From Bacteroidetes bacterium HGW-Bacteroidetes-2 (GTDB lineage Bacteria > Bacteroidota > Bacteroidia > Flavobacteriales > Flavobacteriaceae), in assembly GCA_002842575.1 (NCBI GenBank), contig PHDJ01000024.1, forward strand, positions 1-38,001: a stretch of DNA of 38,001 bases. The letters run 5' to 3'. The notes beneath the pieces were generated by a model. The model had not been told where the DNA came from and made no database searches. It saw only the letters and a program-made list of their open reading frames with translations. Shown here piece after piece: positions 1 to 8,736 of this stretch. The first letter of the stretch is position 1. Each line of letters opens with the position of its first letter. The translations under genes and the position numbers were made by a program.

Positions 1-19
1 ATTTTTTTGTTTAATACTG

Positions 20-39
20 TTTTGTAGGATGCTACAAAA
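20..39. repeat. Short inverted repeat (hairpin)
   Basis: An 8-bp perfect inverted repeat (20-27 and 32-39) with a 4-nt loop. The flanks are A-rich on the plus strand, and neither direction has a U-tract right after the stem. It lies downstream of the minus-strand operon that ends at 109. It could be a 3' end stabiliser, but its function is unclear. Confidence 0.35.
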
Positions 40-63
40 AAAATATTTAGCAGATAGCGCGAT

Positions 64-91
64 CTTTTAAAACCTTTTTCGGTTTTAAAAG
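64..91. repeat. Perfect 11-bp inverted repeat after the murQ-DUF6095 operon
   Basis: An 11-bp perfect stem (64-74 and 81-91) with a 6-nt loop, 18 bp beyond the stop of the DUF6095 gene. The position suits a transcript end, but no U-run follows the stem on either strand. It may be a non-canonical terminator or an RNA 3' stabilising stem. Confidence 0.45.
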
Positions 92-108
92 AGTTGCCCA
101 AACTAAAA

Positions 109-330
109 TTAATCGAACATGGATTTCATTATGGTTTGTATGCCTTTGAATGCAAAATACATCGAGGCTGCGGCTACTACCAACCCTAAGGGGAAAAAAA
201 CATAAAAAGTGTTGTTGGTTTTGTTTAAAAATCCTAATGTGATTAAATAGGGTCCTAAAAACATGAGTGGTAGGGCTAGCGCTAGAAATTTCACTCCTTT
301 TGCCAGTATATTTTTATTGGTGTGTTTCAT
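109..330 (-). CDS. Small two-helix membrane protein, DUF6095 family
   Basis: A 73-residue protein with two predicted membrane segments, about residues 12-34 and 42-64, a basic N-terminus and a short tail after a FKGIQTIMK motif. Length, helix layout and the C-terminal AFKG..TIMK pattern fit DUF6095, a flavobacterial family of unknown function. The ATG at 328-330 lies inside the 3' end of murQ (17-bp overlap), so the two are almost certainly co-transcribed and translationally coupled. No catalytic residues are visible. The function is unknown; a location in the inner membrane is inferred from hydrophobicity only. Confidence 0.75.
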   Translation of the reverse strand: MKHTNKNILAKGVKFLALALPLMFLGPYLITLGFLNKTNNTFYVFFPLGLVVAAASMYFAFKGIQTIMKSMFD

Positions 331-1138
331 TTTTAAATTCCGTTATAGCGGTTCTTACATTTTTGTGCTGTTGTAATAGTTGCGTTGCTTTTTCTTGGCC
401 TATAGATAGTTCTTTCATTAAAATCAAGATGCCTCGTGCTTCTAATTTATGGTTGCTCAACTGCATGTCAACCATTTTGTTTCCTTGTACTTTGCCTAGC
501 TGAATCATGGTGGCTGTGGAAATCATGTTCAACACTAATTTTTGGGCTGTTCCTGCTTTCATACGGGAACTTCCTGTAACAAATTCCGGTCCTACAACTA
601 CTTCTATAGCAAGGTTTGCTGTTTTGGCAAGCGTACTTCCGGCATTGCAAGTAATACATCCTGTACTTATGCCTTTTGCATTACATTCTTGTAGTGCACT
701 AACAACATACGGTGTGGTGCCTGAAGCGGCAATGCCTATAACAATATCTTTTGAAGTGATGTGGTGGGTTTTTAAATCTTCCCAACCTTGTGTGGTGGAG
801 TCTTCAGCAAATTCAACCGCTTTTCTTATGGCAGAATCACCACCGGCGATTAAGCCTATAATCAAATCTGGGGAAACACCAAATGTGGGAGGACATTCAC
901 TAGCGTCTAAAATGCCAAGGCGACCGCTAGTGCCTGCTCCTATATAAAATAACCTTCCACCGGTGCGTAATTTGTTGATAACATTTTTGGTGAGTGCTTT
1001 AATTTGGGGGATAGCTTTCTCTACAGCTAAGGCTACGGTCTTGTCTTCGGTGTTGATGTTTTTTAACAAAGTGCCTACTTCCATTTTTTCTAAATGGTGG
1101 TAGTGCGAATCTTCTTCTGTAGTTTTATGGAATGTCAT
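314..1138 (-). CDS. murQ: N-acetylmuramic acid 6-phosphate etherase
   Basis: MurQ cleaves the D-lactyl ether of MurNAc-6-phosphate, giving GlcNAc-6-phosphate and D-lactate, in cytoplasmic recycling of peptidoglycan sugars. The product is a single SIS-domain protein of about 274 residues, the usual Bacteroidetes length. Visible signatures are the sugar-phosphate loop GAGTSGRLG, the family motif DASECPPTF with the proposed acid-base Glu, the second SIS loop GIAASGTTPYV and GSSRMKAGTAQK. I chose the ATG at 1138 over an upstream GTG at 1153 because it matches family N-termini and sits just after a TAnnTTTG element (1143-1150). It follows the DUF4249 gene by 19 bp and overlaps DUF6095. No MurNAc kinase or PTS gene is in the window, so the source of the phosphorylated substrate is not visible. 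Confidence 0.93.
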   Translation of the reverse strand: MTFHKTTEEDSHYHHLEKMEVGTLLKNINTEDKTVALAVEKAIPQIKALTKNVINKLRTGGRLFYIGAGTSGRLGILDASECPPTFGVSPDLIIGLIAGGDSAIRKAVEFAEDSTTQGWEDLKTHHITSKDIVIGIAASGTTPYVVSALQECNAKGISTGCITCNAGSTLAKTANLAIEVVVGPEFVTGSSRMKAGTAQKLVLNMISTATMIQLGKVQGNKMVDMQLSNHKLEARGILILMKELSIGQEKATQLLQQHKNVRTAITEFKNETHQ

Positions 1139-1142
1139 GCTA

Positions 1143-1150
1143 CAAAAATA
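1143..1150 (-). promoter_or_regulatory. Candidate minus-7 element of an internal murQ promoter
   Basis: TATTTTTG on the minus strand matches the Bacteroidetes consensus TAnnTTTG. Its last base is only 4 nt from the murQ ATG, so a transcript from here would be almost leaderless. No clear minus-33 TTG lies 17-23 bp upstream. It would allow murQ-DUF6095 expression independent of the TonB receptor gene. Confidence 0.45.
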
Positions 1151-1157
1151 CACATTG

Positions 1158-1958
1158 TTATTGAACTGTATAACTAAATCGATATACTTCTGAAATTCTA
1201 AAATAGCCTAAAGGGAAATTATCCGGATTGGTCAGATTTACAATGTTTCCTCTTACTGTTGCCGGTTGGGTTTCAAAAGGGCCACCGGGGGATTCTGTTT
1301 GTAATAATAGAGTGAATAGAAAATTATAATTGGTTTCATTAATACCATACAGATTAAAATTGACCGTATCTCCAGGCGCAATATCTTCCACTAAATAGTA
1401 CCCAAAAATTAAATTACCATCAAAAAAAGTGTCTTTTAAAGCGTCAAAACTATCTCCTTTACTGGATAATCCTTCAAAAAAGTAGAAGTTTGGTTTCCCA
1501 GAAGGGTCTGTAAAGTAGGCTTTAAGTTCAATATCTTCCCCTGTAAATCCTCCGTTGTTTCTTTGCTCAATAAATTCTATAGGAACTGCAGATTCTAAGT
1601 GCGTGGTGGCGGTGTATAGTTCGTTTTTATGCGTTATCTTTAAAGTGTAGTCTACGTTAGCTTGTGGAATTAAATCTCCAAGGTAAAAGCCATTTTCTGA
1701 ATGGCTGAATGGATATTGTATGCCATTTTCATCGGTTATGGTTACTGTTGCATCAGCTACAAATGGGATGTCGGTATTAAAAAATGGGGTGGTGGTTGTT
1801 AATTTTATAAAAGCAAAATTAGAGCCATCTTCTTCAATATTTATAGAGGCTTCTATTACTAATTTTGGTTCGGCTTCATTCAAATCTAAATCAATTTCCT
1901 CTTCACAGGAGTTCAAGCTTATCGCGAGCAGAATAAATATAATTTTTACTAGTTTCAT
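1158..1958 (-). CDS. DUF4249 outer-membrane-associated lipoprotein
   Basis: A 266-residue predicted lipoprotein: hydrophobic signal, then SLNSC with the lipidated Cys at residue 18, followed by an acidic stretch (EEEIDLDL). Acidic residues after the Cys resemble the flavobacterial surface-lipoprotein export signal. The body has an early beta-sandwich region with ADATVTITDENG and a C-terminal NFPLGYFRISEVYRFSY, both typical of DUF4249. Members are regularly encoded next to a TonB-dependent receptor, as here, where the receptor stop is one base from this start. By analogy with SusD-type partners it may be an extracellular accessory to that receptor. No ligand can be inferred. Confidence 0.85.
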   Translation of the reverse strand: MKLVKIIFILLAISLNSCEEEIDLDLNEAEPKLVIEASINIEEDGSNFAFIKLTTTTPFFNTDIPFVADATVTITDENGIQYPFSHSENGFYLGDLIPQANVDYTLKITHKNELYTATTHLESAVPIEFIEQRNNGGFTGEDIELKAYFTDPSGKPNFYFFEGLSSKGDSFDALKDTFFDGNLIFGYYLVEDIAPGDTVNFNLYGINETNYNFLFTLLLQTESPGGPFETQPATVRGNIVNLTNPDNFPLGYFRISEVYRFSYTVQ

Positions 1959-1959
1959 C

Positions 1960-4335
1960 TTAAAATTTAAAATTATAGGTTACTGCCGGAATTATTCCAA
2001 AAATAGATAATTTTACGGCTTCGTTTCGACCGACATCGGTATTTTCTCGAAAGGAAACCGAAGCGGCATTCTTCCGGTCATACACATTGTATATGCTAAA
2101 AACCCATTCGCCTTGCCAGTTTCTGCCTTGGTTTTTTGAGGGGGTTAGAGTTGCTGAAAGGTCTACATGGTGAAAGGCTTGCAGTCTGCTGCTGCTTCTA
2201 TTTTCAAAAGTGGGTATAACAATGCCGTTGTATTGGTATTGCCCATTTGGAAAAGTAGCTGGTTGTCCAGTTTGAAAAATAAAATTAGCGCCAAATGCCC
2301 ATTTGGCATTCCATTCATAATTTGCGGTTATTGAAATATCATGCGTTTTGTCCCATGCCGAATGGTACCAGTTGCTATTATTGATGCCGGTTTCTTCTGG
2401 CGTTCTGCCAGGAGTTTTTTGTTTGCTTTTTGAGAGGGTATAGGCAATCCATCCCCGCAATTTTCCTTCATTTTTTCTAAATAATACTTCCAAGCCATAG
2501 GCTTTAGCTTCGCCAGAAAGGAGTACTTGTTCAATGGAATTGTTGGCAATTAAATCGGCACCATCGGTATAATCTAAGCGGTTTTGTACTTCTTTATAGA
2601 AGGTTTCTGCTTCTAATGAATAGTTTTTAAAAATTTTGAAATAGCCTAATGCAAACTGATTAGAGAGTTGTGGTTTAATATACTTTCCGCTTGGCGCATA
2701 CACATCAAAAGGAGTAGGCGAGGTAGTGTTTGAAATTAAGTGAATGTACTGCGCCATCCTTTGGTAACTTGCTTTAATGGAAGATGTTTCATTAAATTGA
2801 TAAGCAGCAGAAAACCTTGGCTCAAAATTAGCAAATGATTGTATTGTTTTATTTCTTGAAATACTTATTGTATCTATGGCGGGTGCTTTTTGGTATATGT
2901 TTAAGTCGTTATTAAAGGTAATGGGGTTGTCATTTTCATATAAATATAATTCGTTTTGTCCTAATCGGTTAAAGGTAGAAAACCGCATTCCGGCTTGCAC
3001 CGCCAACTTATCCGTGATTTTTATTTCAGCATCGAGATATGCTGCATTTTCTGTAGCATATTTATCGGTAAGTTTTTGGGCATTTATGCCCGAGGTTTCT
3101 GAAGTGGGATTGATTTCTCCAGGATTGAATTTATAGTACAAGAGGTTTACACCATAGTTTAATTGTATTTTATTTGAAATATAGTGTTTTAAATCATATT
3201 TTATATTTATGTTTCTAATGCCGCTATCAAAATTAAATTCTACAAAATTCAGCGTTAAACCATAGTAATAATCAGAATAAATTACCGAAATATTAGAAAA
3301 AAGTTGATTAGAAAACAGATGGTTCCATCGCAAATTAAGGGTCGTATTACCGAAAGTATTGCTAAAACTATCTGCAATTTCAAAAACATCTCTTCCAAAA
3401 TATCCAGAGAGAAATAAGTTATTGTTGTCGTTTAGTTTATAGCTTAATTTGGTATTTAAATCGTAAAAATAAGCGATGTTGTCGTTATCAAATAGTGGAA
3501 GAAAAAGATGTGCATAGCTACTGCGTCCAGCTACTAAAAAAGAACCTCGTTGTTTTATGATAGGTCCTTCTAGCAAAGCTCGACTAGAAACTAGCCCAAT
3601 GCCGCCAGAGCCTTTAAATTTGTTTTGATTTCCATCTTTTTGGTAAATATCCAACACCGATGAAATTCTTCCACCAAAGCGCGCAGGAATACCTCCTTTA
3701 TAGAGTTTTAAATCTTTTATAGCATCGGGGTTAAAAACTGAAAAAAAACCAAATAAATGTGAAGAGTTATATAAAGTAGCCTCGTCCAGTAAAATAAGAT
3801 TCTGATCAGCCGATCCTCCTCTTACATTAAATCCGCTAGCACCTTCACCTGCACTAGTAACTCCTGGAAGTAATACAATAGATTTGATAACATCGGTTTC
3901 TCCTAAAACTACTGGCATTCTTTTTATGGTGTTTATGGATAAAGCATTCACACTCATTTGTGGGTTTTTGATGTTTAATTTTTCTAGGTCCTTCGTAATT
4001 ACGATTGCATCTAATTTTTCTGTCGTTTCTTCTAGAGCGAGATTCAATTTGGTGTTTTCTGTAAGCTGAATTTTTTGGCTTATTTTTTTAAAACCTAAAG
4101 TACTAAAAACAACCTCATAGATTCCCGGAGGCAGTGTGATAGAATAAAAACCATATTCATTAGTTATGGTTCCCGTTTGAAGTTTGGGAAGTATCACATT
4201 AACGCCAATAAGCGTTTCATTGCTTGATTTTTCTACTACGGTACCGCTTAATGTAAATCGTTCTTGTGCGGATACATTGTTGAAAATAATCAGCAGTATA
4301 GGAAGCAAAAATCTAAAAATAAATGGAAATCGCAA
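1960..4335 (-). CDS. TonB-dependent outer-membrane receptor with carboxypeptidase-like N-terminal domain
   Basis: A 791-residue TonB-dependent receptor. In order: a signal peptide (about 1-24, ending VSAQ), a CarboxypepD_reg-like beta-sandwich (about 27-110), a plug domain (about 115-250, with GFNVRGGSADQNLILLDEA and the KGGIPARFGGRISSVLDI segment) and a long C-terminal barrel rich in alternating aromatics that ends in VTYNFKF. It imports a ligand across the outer membrane using TonB-ExbBD energy. The start is a TTG (4333-4335): no ATG occurs until after the signal peptide, and the TTG gives a complete signal sequence. It leads an operon with DUF4249 and probably murQ. The substrate is unknown. 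It is not a classical SusC, because it lacks a SusD neighbour. Confidence 0.9.
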   Translation of the reverse strand: MRFPFIFRFLLPILLIIFNNVSAQERFTLSGTVVEKSSNETLIGVNVILPKLQTGTITNEYGFYSITLPPGIYEVVFSTLGFKKISQKIQLTENTKLNLALEETTEKLDAIVITKDLEKLNIKNPQMSVNALSINTIKRMPVVLGETDVIKSIVLLPGVTSAGEGASGFNVRGGSADQNLILLDEATLYNSSHLFGFFSVFNPDAIKDLKLYKGGIPARFGGRISSVLDIYQKDGNQNKFKGSGGIGLVSSRALLEGPIIKQRGSFLVAGRSSYAHLFLPLFDNDNIAYFYDLNTKLSYKLNDNNNLFLSGYFGRDVFEIADSFSNTFGNTTLNLRWNHLFSNQLFSNISVIYSDYYYGLTLNFVEFNFDSGIRNINIKYDLKHYISNKIQLNYGVNLLYYKFNPGEINPTSETSGINAQKLTDKYATENAAYLDAEIKITDKLAVQAGMRFSTFNRLGQNELYLYENDNPITFNNDLNIYQKAPAIDTISISRNKTIQSFANFEPRFSAAYQFNETSSIKASYQRMAQYIHLISNTTSPTPFDVYAPSGKYIKPQLSNQFALGYFKIFKNYSLEAETFYKEVQNRLDYTDGADLIANNSIEQVLLSGEAKAYGLEVLFRKNEGKLRGWIAYTLSKSKQKTPGRTPEETGINNSNWYHSAWDKTHDISITANYEWNAKWAFGANFIFQTGQPATFPNGQYQYNGIVIPTFENRSSSRLQAFHHVDLSATLTPSKNQGRNWQGEWVFSIYNVYDRKNAASVSFRENTDVGRNEAVKLSIFGIIPAVTYNFKF

Positions 4336-4349
4336 TTTTATTTTTGTTT

Positions 4350-4357
4350 CAAATATA
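4350..4357 (-). promoter_or_regulatory. Candidate minus-7 element for the TonB receptor operon
   Basis: TATATTTG on the minus strand is a full match to TAnnTTTG. The predicted start site is roughly 10 nt before the TTG start codon. The minus-33 region is weak, with no TTG at the usual spacing. Confidence 0.55.
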
Positions 4358-4515
4358 CCTCTTTAGACTAAACAGAAATGTTAAAAAAAATAGAATCATT
4401 AAATTTTAAATACTTGAAATATAGGTATTTATATAAATTAATATTTTTTGGCACACCTATTAAAATTCTACTTGCCAAGTTAATTGAGTATTCACTAAAC
4501 GAAAGGGCATGTATT

Positions 4516-5209
4516 ATGAAAACAAAAACACTAGTTTTGGTTTTTTTCTTTTTCTGGCATCTAAGGGTTTTAGCAGAAATGGAAAATCAATTTTGCAAGT
4601 TGAAATTTTTCAAGTAATTTTTTTTACTTACATTTTTCAAGAGGGAAATCAATCGTATCGTGCTAATGGCAATTTAATTATGGATGAATTACAAGTTAAT
4701 TTTTAACCGGTATAAATATTTCAAATGCAAGGAAGAAACCGAAAGGTGGTGTGTTTTGGAGGAATTAATTTTGCTTTTAGGGCAATAACTTTTGCGAATT
4801 TTTGAAGAAGAATTTTTTTAGTTACCACGTTGTATCTTACTATGAAGAGGAAATAGTGATAGAGTCTGGCGTACTAGTTTCAATGAATCAGGCACAATTT
4901 TATTGCTTTAAACAATCTTTAGAAAATGAATGTTTTGACTCTAGTAGGGTAGATGCATTGTAATTTAGTTTGCAGTTTAATTATTTTAATACCCATCAAC
5001 TAATAGCTTTAATGGATGTGCTTTCTTTTGATTCTAGTAAATTAGAATTTGCAAAATTAGCTTTTGCTAAAGTGGTAGATCCTGAAAATTATTATTTGGT
5101 TTGTGAGTGAATTGCTTTTTCGAGTAGTAAGCGATAACTTAACGACTATTTAATAGCCATTTGGTCTATTAATATGAACATATTAAAACAAAAAAAACTG
5201 TCAAATTAA
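4516..5209 (+). pseudogene. Decayed secreted DUF4476-domain protein
   Basis: Remains of a plus-strand gene. It opens with ATG at 4516 and a signal peptide (MKTKTLVLVFFFF), but the reading frame must shift at the T-rich run near 4540-4555 to continue as LASKGFSRNGKSILQVEIF. The C-terminal half is readable from 4883 as one frame: MNQAQFYCFKQSLENECF, then DSSRVDAL, a TAA at 4961, NYFNTHQLIALMDVLSFDSS, KLEFAKLAFAKVVDPENYYL, a TGA at 5108, SSSKR, a TAA at 5135 and LNDYLIAI. The paired FDSS / FDSSKLEFAK repeats and the DPENYYLV segment are hallmarks of DUF4476, a Bacteroidetes extracellular domain. At least one frameshift and three in-frame stops rule out a normal product. The stretch also accounts for most of the gap between the TonB receptor and icd. 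Confidence 0.75.
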
Positions 5210-5223
5210 TTTCTGGCAGTTTT
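5187..5223 (-). terminator. Intrinsic terminator after isocitrate dehydrogenase
   Basis: On the minus strand a 7-bp stem (5217-5223 with 5194-5200, AAAACTG/CAGTTTT) encloses a partly paired loop and is followed by seven T's, starting about 20 bp beyond the icd stop. Confidence 0.7.
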
Positions 5224-5245
5224 AAATTTTTGTAAAAAGTTTTGT

Positions 5246-7540
<2,295 letters not shown>

Positions 7541-7543
7541 TTA

Positions 7544-7551
7544 CAAAGATA
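7544..7551 (-). promoter_or_regulatory. Candidate minus-7 element of the icd promoter
   Basis: TATCTTTG on the minus strand fits TAnnTTTG. The predicted leader is about 60-65 nt and contains a 7-bp hairpin with a 5-nt loop (7510-7516 and 7522-7528). The minus-33 match is weak. Confidence 0.5.
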
Positions 7552-7617
7552 AGGTTTTGCCTTGCTTTTTAAAAGTAATGTTTTGTATTCTTTTGTTAAA
7601 GGACAGAAAAAGTTAAA

Positions 7618-7662
7618 ACGCAAATAAAACAAAAGCCATCCGCCTGTAAGGTGGATGGCTTT
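7618..7662 (-). terminator. Strong intrinsic terminator of the tandem RNA unit
   Basis: On the minus strand a GC-rich stem (7653-7662 with 7632-7641, 10 perfect pairs, extended by a G-T pair and three more) is followed by a T-rich tail, TTTTGTTTTATTTG. It lies after the second RNA copy and before the icd promoter. It is one of the most GC-rich hairpins in an otherwise AT-rich neighbourhood. Confidence 0.85.
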
Positions 7663-7670
7663 CTTAAAAA

Positions 7671-7946
7671 TAATTCGTTACCGACTAATCTTGCGATTAC
7701 AGAGATAGAATGATTACGTATTCTATGTCGTGAACTATTTCATCGGATTTCCAACTTTGGTCTCCACAATCCTAAGACTGTTTTAACTAAGTCTTCTTCC
7801 AAAACTTTTCCATTCTAATACTACATCTAAATTTTGCAATTTAGGAAGAGTACTTCAGGCAAATAAGAAAAGTTTCATAAAGTAAGTGTCTTTATTTCAA
7901 AATACATTTCTCGTTAGTGTTAACTGCTTCGATTTGTAATTTTGAT
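7671..7946 (-). ncRNA. Structured RNA, second copy (copy B) of a tandem pair, family unknown
   Basis: About 276 nt with no meaningful ORF. Its first ~50 nt (7946 down to about 7894) and last ~60 nt (about 7730 down to 7671) are clearly similar to copy A; the middle has diverged. Stems read on the minus strand: AAACTTTTC/GAAAAGTTT (7867-7875 with 7802-7810), which encloses a 7-bp stem capped by GCAA (7827-7844); a 6-bp stem (7774-7779 with 7790-7795); a 7-bp stem with an 8-nt loop (7705-7726); and a 5-bp stem capped by GCAA (7686-7699). GNRA loops appear only when the minus strand is read, which fixes the orientation. No promoter-like sequence precedes this copy, so it is probably made by read-through from copy A. 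I cannot place it in a named RNA family. Confidence 0.7.
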
Positions 7947-7957
7947 TTGCGATACAA

Positions 7958-8244
7958 TAATTCTTTACCAATTAATCTTGCAATTACTAGGACAGAATCA
8001 TTACAAATTCTGTATTGTGAATTATCCTCTCACTAGATTTTAATTTTGAATTACAGGAAAAATCCGAAGAGCATTTCTGAAAAACAAAACCAACATCTAC
8101 ACTTTGTCATTCTAGTACGATTTCAAACTCCGAGAAGCTAGAAAAGGTGTTTCAAACAAATGAACAAGTCAAAATAAAGAACGTTTACTCTATTTCAAAA
8201 TACATTTCAATTTAGTGTTAACTGCTTCGATTTGTAATTTTGAT
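7958..8244 (-). ncRNA. Structured RNA, first-transcribed copy (copy A) of a tandem pair, family unknown
   Basis: About 287 nt. It shares 5' and 3' blocks with copy B: in both, the 5' block contains TTACAAATCGAAGCAGTTAA followed by CACTAA, and later a TGTATTTTGAAATA stretch. Hairpins near the 3' end mirror copy B: a 7-bp stem (7992-7998 with 8007-8013) in which a T-A pair of copy B is replaced by C-G, and a 5-bp GCAA-capped stem (7973-7986) with one pair changed from C-G to T-G. In the diverged centre a long stem occurs at the place of copy B's long stem but with different bases (8099-8105 with 8143-8150, and 8110-8115 with 8138-8143). A consensus promoter lies immediately upstream. No ORF with coding character is present. 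Confidence 0.7.
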
Positions 8245-8247
8245 ATT

Positions 8248-8278
8248 CAAATATAATACAAGAAATTAAAAAAACAAA
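8248..8278 (-). promoter_or_regulatory. Strong consensus promoter of the tandem RNA unit
   Basis: On the minus strand: minus-33 TTTG (8275-8278), a 19-bp spacer and minus-7 TATATTTG (8248-8255). This is a near-perfect Bacteroidetes sigma-A promoter. It predicts a start at about 8241-8244, exactly where similarity between the two RNA copies begins. The equivalent position before copy B has no TAnnTTTG. Confidence 0.8.
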
Positions 8279-8305
8279 TTATTTATATAACTTAAAATCA
8301 ACAAC

Positions 8306-8338
8306 TTATTCACTTGGGTTATTAACAATCGTTAATAA
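8306..8338. other. Cluster of near-consensus DnaA boxes beside an AT-rich stretch
   Basis: TTATTCACT (8306-8314), TTATTAACA (8319-8327) and, on the other strand, TTATTAACG (8330-8338) each resemble TTATnCACA with one or two mismatches. The last two form an 8-bp inverted repeat with a 4-nt loop. A very AT-rich tract (about 8247-8300) adjoins. There is no perfect box, so this is only suggestive. Confidence 0.25.
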
Positions 8339-8363
8339 AAAAAAGCCTCAAATATTGAGGCTT
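8335..8363 (-). terminator. Intrinsic terminator of rplS
   Basis: On the minus strand a 9-bp stem (8355-8363 with 843-51 of the same hundred, AAGCCTCAA/TTGAGGCTT) with a 3-nt loop, followed by a run of eight T's. It lies about 22 bp after the rplS stop. Confidence 0.85.
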
Positions 8364-8385
8364 AGTTTTTTGTAAAGAAAGGTGT

Positions 8386-8736
8386 TTATCCTCTCTTTTC
8401 TTTGATTTTTGCTTTTTTACCAGTAAGCTCTCTGAAGTAGAAAATACGTTTTCTACGAACACTACCTTTTTTGTTGATTTCTACTTTTTGTAATGTGGGA
8501 AGGTTGATAGGGAAGATACGCTCTACTCCTACAGTTCCTGACATTTTTCTGATGGTAAAAGTTAAAGAAGAACCAGATCCTCTTAATTGAATAACAACAC
8601 CTCTAAAAAATTGTGTTCTTGTTTTTTCACCCTCTCTAATTTCGTAATACACCGTGATAGTATCACCGGCACTAAATTTTGGGAATTCCTTTTTGGTTAC
8701 AAATTCGTCTTGTACAAATTTTACTAAATCTTCCAT
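8386..8736 (-). CDS. rplS: Large ribosomal subunit protein bL19
   Basis: bL19 sits at the interface of the 30S and 50S subunits. The 116-residue protein shows the family core: FSAGDTITVYYEIREGEKTR, FFRGVVIQLRG, FTIRKMSGTVGVERIFP and the basic tail VRRKRIFYFRELTGKKAKIK. An upstream in-frame ATG at 8805 would add 23 residues with no counterpart in the family. The start at 8736 (MEDLVKFVQDEF) gives the normal bL19 length, and the extra stretch is better read as an untranslated leader of about 80 nt behind a consensus promoter. In many bacteria rplS directly follows trmD; here a DUF885 gene lies between them. A good terminator follows. Confidence 0.96.
   Translation of the reverse strand: MEDLVKFVQDEFVTKKEFPKFSAGDTITVYYEIREGEKTRTQFFRGVVIQLRGSGSSLTFTIRKMSGTVGVERIFPINLPTLQKVEINKKGSVRRKRIFYFRELTGKKAKIKEKRG

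Noticed and set aside
64-91. Canonical intrinsic terminator after the murQ operon
   Set aside because: The stem is good, but no U-tract follows it on either strand, so it is listed only as an inverted repeat.
507-947. A 146-codon plus-strand open frame opposite murQ
   Set aside because: It is a shadow of the conserved murQ coding strand, with no family resemblance or promoter.
7671-8244. The tandem repeat as a CRISPR array or insertion-sequence remnant
   Set aside because: There are only two long, diverged copies with no short regular repeats and spacers, no cas genes, no transposase fragments and no terminal inverted repeats.
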